From positions 371,122 to 435,121 of the forward strand of contig NZ_KQ949078.1 of the NCBI RefSeq assembly GCF_001514305.1: a stretch of DNA of 64,000 nucleotides. The letters run 5' to 3'. Of this stretch, positions 29,637 to 38,290 are shown in pieces (within the stretch, counting starts at the first letter, position 1; each line of letters begins with the position of its first letter). The notes under the pieces were generated by a model that saw only the letters and a program-made list of their open reading frames with translations, was not told where the DNA came from and made no database searches. This stretch comes from Streptomyces dysideae. GTDB lineage: Bacteria; Actinomycetota; Actinomycetes; Streptomycetales; Streptomycetaceae. Position numbers and translations under genes: made by a program.

Positions 29637-30736
29637 ACGCGGACACGTCCCGGCAGAACGCTGCCGAGTGGGAAGAAGGCGCACAGCTCTTCGACCGGAC
29701 GACGCGCGACCTGCCGCCGGGCCGTCACCAGTTCCACAAGGAGCGCATGATGGCCCAGATTCACGAGGCACAGCAGGCACAGCAGGCACAGGAGCGACCG
29801 GCGGTACCGGCAAAGGCCGTCCGGCGCCTCCGGCTGCCGCGCCCCGCGATCACCCTGCCCGCGCTGGCCGCCGCCCTCGCCGGGGTGGTCGTCGCCGGGG
29901 TGGTCACGTCCGGCGGCGGCAACGGCGACGGCGGCGTCGCCACCGGACCGGCCCTGACCACCACCGTCGGCGTCGCGACCACCAAGGGCGTACCGCAGCT
30001 GCTCGACCGGATCGCGCTGGCCGCCGCCGAGTCGGACCATCCGGCCGTCAAGCCCGGCCAGTACATCTACATCGAGTCCAGGTCGGCCGACACCTTCATC
30101 AAGACGGTCGACGACAAGAGCACCCTGGCCAGCCACGCACTGCACCGCCGCCAGGTGTGGGAGTCGCCGGACGGCACCAAGGGCTGGCTGATCGACGCCG
30201 CGGTCAACGACAGCAGCGAGGGCGAGACCCTGAGCCTCCCCGACGAGCAGGGCAACACGCCCGAGGCATACCTGAACGCTCCGTCGTACGCCTACCTGGC
30301 CAAGCTGACCACCGACCCCGACGCCCTCCTGGCCAAGATCTACAAGGAGACCAAGGGGGCCGGCAACTCCCCCGACCAGCAGGCGTTCACCACCATCGGC
30401 GACCTGCTCGGCGAGAGCTACCCCCCGGCCGAGCTGTACTCGGCCCTGTTCAAGGCCGCCGCGAAGATCCCGGGTGTCGTCGTGGTCGACGACGCGGTGG
30501 ACGCGGTGGGCCGGCGCGGCGTGGCGGTGGCCCGGCTGGACGAGACCAGCGGTCAGCGCGAGGAGTGGATCTTCGACAGGAAGACCCATGTCTTCCTGGG
30601 CGAACGCTCGGTCCAGGTGAACAAGAACAGCGGAGTGGACGCCCTGATCAAGCCCGGCACGGTCACGTACACCTCTGCCATCATGACCCGCGCCATCGTC
30701 GACGGCATCAAGCAGACCCCGTCACAGGCCGGTTGA
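29633..30736 (+). CDS. CU044_5270-type membrane protein paired with the ECF sigma factor
   Basis: 367 residues. An N-terminal cytoplasmic segment of ~75 residues (EWEEGAQLFDRTTRDLPPGR, HQFHKERMMAQIHEAQQ) is followed by one membrane helix (ITLPALAAALAGVVVAGVVT) and a large extracellular domain (VPQLLDRIALAAAE, KPGQYIYIESRSAD, HRRQVWESPDGTKGWLID, RRGVAVARLDETSGQREEWI). This is the layout of CU044_5270 proteins that follow ECF sigma genes. An anti-sigma role is inferred from this pairing and the 4-bp overlap. Confidence 0.85.
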   Translation: MNADTSRQNAAEWEEGAQLFDRTTRDLPPGRHQFHKERMMAQIHEAQQAQQAQERPAVPAKAVRRLRLPRPAITLPALAAALAGVVVAGVVTSGGGNGDGGVATGPALTTTVGVATTKGVPQLLDRIALAAAESDHPAVKPGQYIYIESRSADTFIKTVDDKSTLASHALHRRQVWESPDGTKGWLIDAAVNDSSEGETLSLPDEQGNTPEAYLNAPSYAYLAKLTTDPDALLAKIYKETKGAGNSPDQQAFTTIGDLLGESYPPAELYSALFKAAAKIPGVVVVDDAVDAVGRRGVAVARLDETSGQREEWIFDRKTHVFLGERSVQVNKNSGVDALIKPGTVTYTSAIMTRAIVDGIKQTPSQAG

Positions 30737-30740
30737 CGGG

Positions 30741-30778
30741 CAGGGGCCCGCACCGTGTGCTGTCGGTGCGGGCCCCTG
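30741..30778. terminator. Strong terminator hairpin between the sigma operon and the LVIVD gene
   Basis: A perfect 15-bp stem: CAGGGGCCCGCACCG (30741-30755) and CGGTGCGGGCCCCTG (30764-30778) with an 8-nt loop, between convergent genes. Confidence 0.88.
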
Positions 30779-30839
30779 TGACGGGAGTGATATTCCGCTC
30801 CTCAATTGTCACTGCCATGCCATACGCAGCACGACGCGC

Positions 30840-32735
30840 TCACTGGCCTCCGGTGTACTCGAAGATGTAGAGCCCGTGGTCACGGTCGGAGGCGGCGACG
30901 TACTCCTTGCCGCCGGACTCGAAGACCTGGGCGCCCCAGAAGTTGTTGCCGCTCTCGTCGATGTAGTGGCCCACCTCGACGATCTCGTTGTCGACGATCT
31001 TCGCGACGCGCAGTCCGGCCGCGTAGTACGAGAAGTAGAGCAGGTCGGCCCGCTTCTCGGAGACGGCCACCTCGTGGATGGAGAGGTCGCCGGAGCCCGA
31101 CGCGAGGGCCGGGTCGTGCGCCTCGGGAACGGCGTAGGTGTCCAGCTCGGTGAGCTTGCCGCTCTCGTTGCGGTAGAGGTGCGCGTAGCCCCAGCCGTCG
31201 AAGTACGACGAGAAGGTCAGCCGGTCGCCCTTGGTGCCGAGCGCGACAGGGAGCTGTGCCGGGCCGGTCCCGGCGACGCAGGCCGCGTCGTCGTAGGGCT
31301 GGCCGAAGAGGGCGAAGCCCTGGCCGCGCGGTGCGACGCCGAAGGTCGGGATGTCGCCCTCGACGCTCATGCCGAGCGTCTGGTCGCAGGCGTCCGTGCC
31401 GGTGCGGTTGAAGACGAGTACGGCGTCGTAGCCGCCCGCGGCGATGACGTTCGTGACCTTCTCGGTGAAGGTGCACACGCCACGCTCGACGACGGCGATG
31501 TCCACGGCGTTCGGGTCACCGGCGGGGACCGCCGGGTCGCCGATGCAGGCCTGGCCCACGAAGACGGAATCGCCCGTGATGGTCTGCCCCTCCTCCAGGC
31601 GCGTGGTGTTGCTGCCCTGACTCGCCGTGAGCTCCGTGTCGTCGGTGAGGTTGCGGGCGGTCAGCGCGTACGGACCGAAGTCCTCGTCGGCGCCGACGAC
31701 GTACTGGTTGTCGAGGGTGAACTCGGCCTGGTGGGCGTTGCCTTCGGGCGCGACCTCGAATCCGCTCTCCAGCGCCTCGGGGTCGAGTGCGGCGAAGTCG
31801 GTGTCGCCGAGGTAGGTGGCCTTCCTCGGGTCGGTCACGTCGAGGGTGACGTAGCCGCCGTCCCAGTAGGAGGCGAGCATGATCTGCCGGCCGCCGATCT
31901 CCTTGACGACCATGTCGTGCAGGAAGATCTCACTGAGGTTGGCCGGCGCGTCCTGGACGATCTGCGGGAACGCCTCGTCGAGGTCGTACTCCGCGATGAC
32001 CTTCGCCTTCTTCGGGTTGGTGATGTCGACGATGTCGACGTCCGGGCCCTCGTCGTTGTCGACGATGACCGCGTACGCCTTGTCGCCCGCGTCCCAGGCG
32101 TAGACGCTGTGGATCTCGTTGGCGTCCTTCTTGCCCTGACCTGCGACCGTGAAGTCGCCGACGCCCTCCGCCAACGGGGTCGGGTGGGCCGGGTCGCTGA
32201 CGTCGTAGAGGTTCATGCCGCCGAAGCCGGCGGGCTCCTTGCACTTCTCGTTGTTGCTGACGAGCACGTCCCCGTCGAAGTACGGGGTGTCGATGTGCAG
32301 GGTCTGGATGCCCTCGCCCGGTGCGCTGCCCTCCTTCGCCTGGATGAAGGCGACCTCCTTGGGCGCGGCCGGCTTGCGGATGTCGACGACGTGCACGCCG
32401 TTGTACTTGCAGGTCGCGCCGCCCCAGGCGGCGAGGTAGGCGTACCCCTTGAACACGCCGACGTCGGCGATCTTCTCGGGCTCGACGTTCTTCAGGCCGA
32501 GCTTGCTGACGAGGCGGACGTTCTCGCTTCCGGCGGGGAGATGGCCCTCGTCACCACCGTGCTGGTGGCTGTGGTGATCGTGTGTGGCCTTGGCGTTGTC
32601 GATACCGCCGTCGTCGGCGGAGACACCGTCATGTGCGTGGGCGACACCGGCGAAGGTACCGGCGACGAGGCCCACCGCGGCGAGACAACTCGCGGCGCGT
32701 ACGCGGGTTCTCGCTCTGCCCATGGCTCTTCCCAT
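30840..32735 (-). CDS. Secreted LVIVD-repeat beta-propeller with protease-associated (PA) domain
   Basis: 631 residues from ATG 32735 (AAGGAGAG 5 nt upstream; a second ATG 12 nt later is possible). Sec signal RAASCLAAVGLVAGTFAGVA ends near HAHDG, followed by a His-rich stretch DHHSHQHGGDEGH. LVIVD-type repeats: KGYAYLAAWGGATCKYNGVH, VVDIRKPAAPKEVAFI, DVSDPAHPTPLAEGV, VDIVDITNPKKAKVIAEYDL, GGYVTLDVTDPRKATYLGDT. A PA domain is inserted at about residues 410-490 (AVVERGVCTFTEKVTNVIAA, GGYDAVLVFNRTG). Probably an extracellular binding protein; the His cluster could bind metal. Confidence 0.88.
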   Translation of the reverse strand: MGRAMGRARTRVRAASCLAAVGLVAGTFAGVAHAHDGVSADDGGIDNAKATHDHHSHQHGGDEGHLPAGSENVRLVSKLGLKNVEPEKIADVGVFKGYAYLAAWGGATCKYNGVHVVDIRKPAAPKEVAFIQAKEGSAPGEGIQTLHIDTPYFDGDVLVSNNEKCKEPAGFGGMNLYDVSDPAHPTPLAEGVGDFTVAGQGKKDANEIHSVYAWDAGDKAYAVIVDNDEGPDVDIVDITNPKKAKVIAEYDLDEAFPQIVQDAPANLSEIFLHDMVVKEIGGRQIMLASYWDGGYVTLDVTDPRKATYLGDTDFAALDPEALESGFEVAPEGNAHQAEFTLDNQYVVGADEDFGPYALTARNLTDDTELTASQGSNTTRLEEGQTITGDSVFVGQACIGDPAVPAGDPNAVDIAVVERGVCTFTEKVTNVIAAGGYDAVLVFNRTGTDACDQTLGMSVEGDIPTFGVAPRGQGFALFGQPYDDAACVAGTGPAQLPVALGTKGDRLTFSSYFDGWGYAHLYRNESGKLTELDTYAVPEAHDPALASGSGDLSIHEVAVSEKRADLLYFSYYAAGLRVAKIVDNEIVEVGHYIDESGNNFWGAQVFESGGKEYVAASDRDHGLYIFEYTGGQ

Positions 32736-32835
32736 GGCTCTCCTTGGTCTGAGAGTGAAGAGGGCGCGGGGGGCAGCGAGGGGAACGTACTCTGTGTCCC
32801 GCCTGTGTGGAAAGGGTTGCGGAGCCGCGTTAACG

Positions 32836-33265
32836 TGATCGTATTCACCGGCTGCTTCGGCTGGGGCGCCGACGGACGGCTGGGCCTGCTTCCCCAGGAG
32901 AACGGCCCCAGCGCCGACGGACACGAGATCTTCGCCGAGCGCGGGATCCGCCGCTGCCTCCGCGAGCCCATGGTCTGCAGCGCCCTCGAACCGGCCGACC
33001 TGGCAGGCCTGGAGCGGATCTGCGAGCGCCTTCCGCAGCTCGTACCGGCGGCCCCGAGCGTGCTCGACCACGGCGACCTCTGGTGCGGCAGCGTCGTCGC
33101 GGACCCGGCCGGCGAACCCGTGTTCATCGACCCGGCGGTGGGCTGGACGTGGGCCGAGTCCGACTTCAGCATGACGTACTGCTGCGCCCCCTTGCCGGAC
33201 CGCTTCTTCCGCGCATACGAGGAGATCTCCCCCTGTCCGACGGCTGGCGGGACCGCATGCCCCTG
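32836..33265 (+). pseudogene. Fructosamine/ketosamine-3-kinase C-terminal remnant
   Basis: The frame reads GADGRLGLLPQENGPSADGH, EIFAERGIRRCLREPMVCSA, LEPADLAGLERICERLPQLV, VLDHGDLWCGSVVADPAGEP, VFIDPAVGWTWAESDFSMTY, as in fructosamine kinases and aminoglycoside phosphotransferase relatives. HGDLW keeps the catalytic Asp, but the following Asn of HGDLWxGN is Ser. The N-terminal lobe is missing, and a one-base loss near 33235 shifts the frame (LSDGWRDRMPLP continues in another frame). Confidence 0.65.
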
Positions 33266-33878
33266 CCGCACGGTCCGGGACGTCGTCCCGTACCTTTTCC
33301 TGCCCCGGAACCAGACCGTCGACGGGGAGGGCCCACCCGCTTCTCGCGGATCCTGATTACGCGGTGCGCAGCTCCCGGCTGCTCCTCCGCGTCTCTCTGT
33401 ACGGGCCCTCCCCGTCCCCTTCAGGACACCATGGCGCCGCTGGGCCCAGAAGGGCCGTGCGGCCCTTCGACCGGGGCCGGTCGGGGGCACGTGCCGCCGC
33501 CCCCGCGCCCGCGGAACCCTGTACGTCACTTCGTCGTACCTTCGGGGAGAGGGAAGGGCATCTCGCGCCCAACACGGCCTCACCGGCAGAGAGTTGACGA
33601 TGTGCGCACAGGGCGCGTGGTGCGGACGCCGGTGGTGACGCTGCTGGAGGAGGAGTTCGACGCCGCCGCCGACCTGTTCCGCGTGATCTGAACGGGCCTG
33701 CTCCACGGTCGGTCGACCGGTGCGCGTATGCGGAATCGAGACCGTCGTATGCCCCTCCCTCCTGCAACCCCGGAGCTGCCCCGTGTGTCCAGGAACGGGG
33801 CGGCGGCCGGATGCCGGCGGTCGCGCTCTCTGCCGCAGGTCGTGACAGAGGCTTCAGCAGACGGGAAGAGGACTCGCC
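33266..33878. other. Region without a supported gene
   Basis: About 610 bp. Only short frames are present, including a plus-strand tail VRTPVVTLLEEEFDAAADLF ending at 33691, which may be the end of another lost gene. The ribosome site GAGGA of the lipoprotein gene lies at its right edge. Confidence 0.35.
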
Positions 33879-34508
33879 ATGCTTGATCTCAGAGGTGTGT
33901 CGGTGATGGCGATGGTGGTGGGGATCGTGGTGCTGACAGGGTGCGAGGATCCGGCAGGTTCGCACGCCGGCTCGGGCGCCCCCTCCTCGTCGCCTTCCGT
34001 GACTGCCTCTGCGCCGGCAGACCCTCCTCCGCCCGTCCCTGCCGACACCACGCCCACGCCCACACCCACGCCGCCGCGCATCCCTGCCGCCCCGACCGGG
34101 GCCACGACACCCCCCACTCGCGTCGGAAACCCCACCTCCGCAGACCCCTCCAGCTGCCACAACCTGACCGCCACCAACGCGGTGAAGGCCGCGGTGACGG
34201 CGGCATACCAGCGCAGCTTCCCCCGCTTCGCCCACATCCAGCCGGTGCCGCGGCAGTTCTTCTACGGCCAGTGCGGCGGCGTCCGCTACGCGGCCACCCG
34301 TTTCGAGTCGACCCCCGGTGCCACGCACGAGCAACTCGTGGGCATGCAGGACGAGGGCAGCGCCACCAAGTACTTCCGGAGCACGTCCGCAGGCAGCTGG
34401 AGCTACCTCGCCAGTGACGGCTCCCCCCGTGGGCCGCATGGCTGCGGCGATGTCCCGCAGATTCCCGAGACCCTGGCCGCGGCCTGGGGGAACTGCTCAG
34501 TCGGGTAG
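33879..34508 (+). CDS. Putative lipoprotein
   Basis: 209 residues. A signal peptide with lipobox LTGC (VMAMVVGIVVLTGC, Cys22) is followed by a Pro/Thr/Ser-rich linker of ~65 residues (ADPPPPVPADTTPTPTPTPP). The globular part has four cysteines (SSCHNLTATNAVKAAVTAAY, FFYGQCGGVRYAATRFE, HGCGDVPQIPETLAAAWGNC), probably forming disulfides. Lipid-anchored on the outer membrane face; function unknown. Confidence 0.8.
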   Translation: MLDLRGVSVMAMVVGIVVLTGCEDPAGSHAGSGAPSSSPSVTASAPADPPPPVPADTTPTPTPTPPRIPAAPTGATTPPTRVGNPTSADPSSCHNLTATNAVKAAVTAAYQRSFPRFAHIQPVPRQFFYGQCGGVRYAATRFESTPGATHEQLVGMQDEGSATKYFRSTSAGSWSYLASDGSPRGPHGCGDVPQIPETLAAAWGNCSVG

Positions 34509-34525
34509 CCGAGCTCGCGAAAACG

Positions 34526-34545
34526 GGGCCCGTCACGCCGGGCCC
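34526..34545. terminator. Short terminator-like hairpin after the lipoprotein gene
   Basis: GGGCCCG (34526-34532) and CGGGCCC (34539-34545) with a 6-nt loop, 18 nt after the stop codon. Confidence 0.5.
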
Positions 34546-34666
34546 GGTGGCGGGCTGCGGTACCTGTGCAGTCCGGCCGCGCGGAGACTTCCGGATTCCG
34601 GCAGTGACGGCGGACCGTGCGCGGGGGCAGACTTCGCGCCGGGGAAGCGCGGAAAGGGAGCGGGAC

Positions 34667-35029
34667 GTGGCAGTTTTCCTGTGGTGCTGGATCGGCCTGT
34701 TCACAGCGGTACTGCTGCCTCTCGGCATCGCCATGCTCCGTGGCTGGGCACCGAAGAGGGCCCGCAGGCAGTGGTCCCCGGCGCGGATCCGAGTGCAGGG
34801 GGTCGCCGTGCTCGTGCTGTACGTGGGCGGCCTGGTGCGGGCGGTGGCCGAACTGGCGGGCATGCCCAGCGAGGCAGCCGACCTCCTGCTCTTCGCGACC
34901 GGGCCTCAGCTGGTGTTCCTGAGCCTGGGACTGCAGGGCGGCGCGGCCCTGACCGACTGGTTCGGCCGACGGACCCAGCCCCGGCCATTCGGCTCCCCAC
35001 CTCCGGAAGGCGAGGCGTCACGGTGCTGA
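34667..35029 (+). CDS. Small membrane protein of unknown function
   Basis: 120 residues from GTG 34667 (AAAGGGAG 6 nt upstream). Three hydrophobic segments: AVFLWCWIGLFTAVLLPLGI, RIRVQGVAVLVLYVGGLV and LLLFATGPQLVFLSLGL. The gene overlaps the next one by 7 bp, so the two are co-translated. No family recognised. Confidence 0.7.
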   Translation: MAVFLWCWIGLFTAVLLPLGIAMLRGWAPKRARRQWSPARIRVQGVAVLVLYVGGLVRAVAELAGMPSEAADLLLFATGPQLVFLSLGLQGGAALTDWFGRRTQPRPFGSPPPEGEASRC

Positions 35030-35634
35030 AGAGCCGGGTGAGAGCGAAGTACGCGCACCAGTTCAGGTCTCCCGCGGCGGCCCGGCGACGGGCACGCCGT
35101 TGGACCGCCTTCGCCGGAGCGCTCGTCGCGTCGCCCTACGTCGCGCTCGCCGCGGCGGCTGTCGGCCTGTTTCCCGCCGGGGTGGCGATCGTGTTGGCGC
35201 TGACCGCCGGACCGGCCGGACTCCTGCTGGTCACGGAACTGAACACGGAGCTGCCGCCCCAGCGCCGCTCCGGAAACCGTATGACCGCGCGGACGCTGAC
35301 CGGTGAGCGCACCGTGGATCTGTCCCGGATCGAGCGGGTGCGGCTGCTGACCCACTTCTCCACCGGCGGTGTCTCGGAACGCGTCCTGCTGGTGCGCGAC
35401 GCCTACGGCATGTCTCTCGGCCTCACCACTCCGGCCTCCCACAGGGCGCTGCGCCGAGCCCTCGAACGCCTGCCCAGGCACGGCCCCCGGCCACGGGCGA
35501 GCAGCGCGGCGCTGGCTCATCTCGGCATGGTCTCCGCCCCTGGCCGGCTCGCCGTCCACACCGTCGTTGTCTGGCTGGCCACGGTGCTCGGGCTCTGCGG
35601 TTACGTGACCGCCGTACTCGCACTTGCCACCTGA
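35023..35634 (+). CDS. Membrane protein with two or three transmembrane segments
   Basis: 203 residues from GTG 35023 (GGAAGG about 10 nt upstream). Basic N-terminus, then hydrophobic segments WTAFAGALVASPYVALAAAA, FPAGVAIVLALTAGPAGLLL, and a C-terminal LAVHTVVVWLATVLGLCGYV. A soluble middle part (ERTVDLSRIERVRLLTHFST, GVSERVLLVRDAYGMSLGL) resembles a small PH-like beta domain. Function unknown; co-translated with the preceding gene. Confidence 0.7.
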   Translation: MLKSRVRAKYAHQFRSPAAARRRARRWTAFAGALVASPYVALAAAAVGLFPAGVAIVLALTAGPAGLLLVTELNTELPPQRRSGNRMTARTLTGERTVDLSRIERVRLLTHFSTGGVSERVLLVRDAYGMSLGLTTPASHRALRRALERLPRHGPRPRASSAALAHLGMVSAPGRLAVHTVVVWLATVLGLCGYVTAVLALAT

Positions 35635-35939
35635 CGAAAGAGAAGGACCGGACTCGTCACCAAGAGGTGAGCGCCCAGGGCACCTGGTGCGCGTCACCCC
35701 CGGTCGGCCACGAGCGACCAGACCTCCGGGCCGCCGCTTGCTGGAGCACCCCCGGCGCTGCACGTGCCAGGCACTTGTAGCGCGGACGGCGTTCATGTGT
35801 CACACGAAGATGCTGTTTACCTGGGGTGTAGGCATGTGGCACTCATTCAGGCGTTACAGATTATTGACGTCCGTCTTTCATTTGACACATACTGCCCGAG
35901 CGCCGGTGGCGTACCCCAGAGAAACCGCACAGGGTGGTG
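35635..35939 (+). promoter_or_regulatory. AT-rich promoter region of the aromatic-acid transporter
   Basis: 305 bp, clearly lower in GC between 35800 and 35895 than its neighbours. A candidate promoter is TTGACG at 35864-35869 with CATACT at 35888-35893 (18-bp spacing), 46 bp before the start codon. No copy of the AGACGAYCGTCA motif seen upstream of paaX and of the gentisate operon was found here. Confidence 0.45.
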
Positions 35940-37280
35940 ATGGCGATGAAGCCAGCAGACGTCCGTTCCGGAAGTGCCAGAAGTTCCAGAAGCCGCAGCG
36001 AACTCACGGTCCTGGGACTGTGTTTCGCGGTGATCTTGTTCGACGGTTACGACCTCATCGTCTACGGGGCCGTGGTGCCGACCCTGCTGCGTTACGAGCC
36101 CTGGGGCCTGACGCCGACCGAGGCCGGGCTGATCGGCAGCTACGCCCTCGTCGGGATGCTGGTCGGCGCGCTGGTCGCGGGCGCGGTGACCGACCTGGTC
36201 GGCAGGCGGAAGGTGCTGCTGGTCAGCGTGAGCTGGTTCTCGCTGACCATGGCGGCCTGCGCGATGGCGCCGAGCGCCGAGATCTTCGGCCTGTTCCGCC
36301 TGCTCGGCGGGCTCGGCCTCGGTGGCGTGATGCCCACCGCGATCGCCCTGACCGCCGAGTACTCGGCCGCGCACCGGCGGAGCCTCAACAACGCTCTGAT
36401 GTTCTCCGGCTATTCGGTGGGCGGGATCCTGTCCGCCGTACTGGCCCTGGCGCTGGTCCCTGCGTTCGGCTTCCGGATCATGTTCTGGCTCGGCGCGCTG
36501 CCGCTCGTGACCGTCGTCCCCCTGCTCTGGCGATTCCTGCCGGAGTCCGTGAGCTACCTCGTCGCCAAGGGCCGTACGGAGGAAGCCGCGCGGGTGGCCG
36601 CCCAGGTGGGCGCACGGGTGCCGGAGAGGCCGGAGGGATCGGCGGGGCCGGCGGGGAAGAGCGCTGTCGCGGCCCTGTTCACCAGGCGCCACCTCGTGCC
36701 CGCCGTGCTGTTCGCGGTCACCAGCTTCTTCGGGCTGTTGCTCGTGTACGGGCTCAACACCTGGCTGCCGCAGATCATGAAGTCGGCGGGATATCCGCTG
36801 TCCAGTTCGCTGCTGTTCCTGGTGACGATGAACGCGGGCGCGGCCGTCGGTTCCGTCCTGGTGGCGCCGATCGGCGACAGGCTGGGCATGAAGCCGGTCA
36901 CCGTCGTCACGTTCGTGTCCGCCGCCGTCTCCATCTACCTGCTGAGCTCGCCCATGGCGGCGCCGGTGATGTACGCGCTGGTGGCGGTCGCCGGGTTCGG
37001 CACCATCGGCACCCAGATCATGGTCAACGCGTACGTCGCCATGCACTTCCCGCCCGAGGTCCGCGCGACCGCGCTGGGCTGGACGCTGGGCATCGGGCGG
37101 CTCGGCGCGGTGGTCGGTCCGACCTTCGGCGGCATTCTGCTCGCGTCCGACCTGGCCGTGGAGTGGAACTTCTACGCCTTCGCCATACCGGCGGCGGCCG
37201 GGGCGCTCGTGGTGTTCCTGCTCCCGAAGGGCACCCGTGCCGCTGCTCCCGCGCCGGCCGCGGTGGCCGTACGAGTCTGA
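35940..37280 (+). CDS. MFS transporter, aromatic acid:H+ symporter (AAHS) type
   Basis: About 446 residues with twelve predicted membrane segments. ATG 35940 was picked; GTG 35934 and ATG 35946 are also possible. AAHS features are LCFAVILFDGYDLIVYGAVV in helix 1 with the DGYD aspartate, GAVTDLVGRRKVLL after helix 2, FRLLGGLGLGGVMPTAIALT in helix 4, and PESVSYLVAKGR. Family members import benzoate, hydroxybenzoates or gentisate with protons. Next to the salicylate/gentisate operon, it is the likely importer of its substrate. Ends at a bidirectional terminator. Confidence 0.9.
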   Translation: MAMKPADVRSGSARSSRSRSELTVLGLCFAVILFDGYDLIVYGAVVPTLLRYEPWGLTPTEAGLIGSYALVGMLVGALVAGAVTDLVGRRKVLLVSVSWFSLTMAACAMAPSAEIFGLFRLLGGLGLGGVMPTAIALTAEYSAAHRRSLNNALMFSGYSVGGILSAVLALALVPAFGFRIMFWLGALPLVTVVPLLWRFLPESVSYLVAKGRTEEAARVAAQVGARVPERPEGSAGPAGKSAVAALFTRRHLVPAVLFAVTSFFGLLLVYGLNTWLPQIMKSAGYPLSSSLLFLVTMNAGAAVGSVLVAPIGDRLGMKPVTVVTFVSAAVSIYLLSSPMAAPVMYALVAVAGFGTIGTQIMVNAYVAMHFPPEVRATALGWTLGIGRLGAVVGPTFGGILLASDLAVEWNFYAFAIPAAAGALVVFLLPKGTRAAAPAPAAVAVRV

Positions 37281-37343
37281 GCGGCCGAGGGCACGCCGCC
37301 CCCACCCACCGAGCCGGTGAACAGACGGCCGGTGAACACACAG

Positions 37344-37378
37344 ACCGCCCCGGCTGCGTCGGACGCAGCCGGGGCGGT
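37344..37378. terminator. Bidirectional terminator between transporter and esterase
   Basis: A perfect 15-bp stem: ACCGCCCCGGCTGCG (37344-37358) and CGCAGCCGGGGCGGT (37364-37378), 5-nt loop, between convergent genes. Confidence 0.88.
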
Positions 37379-37388
37379 TCGCCTTTCG

Positions 37389-37419
37389 GCAGGGTTTGGG
37401 CAGGGTTTGGGCAGGGTTC
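37389..37419. repeat. 11-bp tandem repeat GCAGGGTTTGG
   Basis: Two full copies and a partial third, running into the esterase stop codon (TCA 37418-37420 on the minus strand). Confidence 0.7.
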
Positions 37420-38143
37420 ACGCCTTGAGCAGCGCGGCCGTCAGGTCGTCGGGGCGGGTGAACTGGGCCTCGTGGCTGCCGGTGTACTCGATGACCGGGG
37501 TGTCGGGGCCGAGGCGCTGCGGGAAGCGGGGGGTCCAGCCGTACTCGCCCGGCGGCAGGGCCAGGTCCTCGGTGCCGACCACGTAGGAGGCGGGGACGCC
37601 GAGCGCGGCCGGGTCGACGGGGGTGACGGTCTCGGTGAAGTAGCGCAGGGGCTGCGGCACCAGCAGGCCGTGGACCAGGCGCTGGGCGCTCTCGTCGCCG
37701 TCCTGCATGAAGGCCCCCGTGAACACCTCGTAGGGGAAGACGATGCTGTCGTTCCCGGACGCGGCGGCGAGCTGCCGGAACATCTCCGCGTAGTGCGGCG
37801 GGACCTCGTCCATCAGGGACCGTCCCTCCGCCGGGACGAACGCGCTCCAGTAGATCAGCCTGCGCAGGCGTGGTGCCAGCCGCGGTGCCGCCGCGGTGAG
37901 CGGGTAGCCGCCCCAGCTGTGCCCGACCAGCGTGACGTCCCGCAGGTCGTGCCGCTCGACGAGGTCGACCACGAAGTCGCCGACATCCGCCAGGCCGTAC
38001 TTCTGCGGGTCGTCTCCGTCGGCGAGGCCGGGCAGGTCCGGGGCCAGGACGCGGTGACCGGCGGCGCGCAGCCGCTCGGCCACCAGGCGCCAGGTCCAGC
38101 CGCTGTGACAGGCGCCGGAGATGAGGACGAAGGTCTGTGCCAT
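37418..38143 (-). CDS. Alpha/beta hydrolase related to plant methyl-salicylate esterases
   Basis: 241 residues: FVLISGACHSGWTWRLVAER (oxyanion and N-terminal motif of the SABP2/methylesterase family), APDLPGLADGDDPQ, nucleophile elbow LVGHSWGGYPL, acid near YVVGTEDLALPPG, and catalytic His in EYTGSHEAQFTRPDDL. It is divergent from the PaaX regulator and near the salicylate operon. It could hydrolyse a salicylate or gentisate ester, or supply the gentisyl-CoA thioesterase that the operon otherwise lacks. Both roles are inferred from position. Confidence 0.85.
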   Translation of the reverse strand: MAQTFVLISGACHSGWTWRLVAERLRAAGHRVLAPDLPGLADGDDPQKYGLADVGDFVVDLVERHDLRDVTLVGHSWGGYPLTAAAPRLAPRLRRLIYWSAFVPAEGRSLMDEVPPHYAEMFRQLAAASGNDSIVFPYEVFTGAFMQDGDESAQRLVHGLLVPQPLRYFTETVTPVDPAALGVPASYVVGTEDLALPPGEYGWTPRFPQRLGPDTPVIEYTGSHEAQFTRPDDLTAALLKA

Positions 38144-38290
38144 GGCGTCTCCTTTGACGCTGGGTGCGACGCGAAGGGTGCCGTCACGGGGACGGCCGTC
38201 GTATGAGTGAAATATCGGTCGCCTGTGAGACGATCGTCAAGTGGTTGACACATATCGAGGTGGGGCCCGGCAGGGGTCCAGGAGGTGCTT
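38144..38290. promoter_or_regulatory. Divergent promoter region of the esterase and paaX with the shared AGACGAYCGTCA motif
   Basis: AGACGATCGTCA lies at 38228-38239, with palindromic core GACGATCGTC. TTGACA at 38245-38250 resembles a -35 element. The same motif with one change, AGACGACCGTCA, is at 39171-39182 before the gentisate operon. This suggests one regulator, most simply the PaaX protein between them, controls both. Confidence 0.6.

Noticed and set aside
30876..33356. An 826-codon plus-strand frame
   Set aside because: Its left two-thirds are the shadow of the LVIVD/PA-domain gene; only the right end (kinase remnant) is real coding sequence.
35624..38206. An 860-codon plus-strand frame
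   Set aside because: It runs out of frame through the MFS gene and antisense to the esterase; no domain is recognisable.
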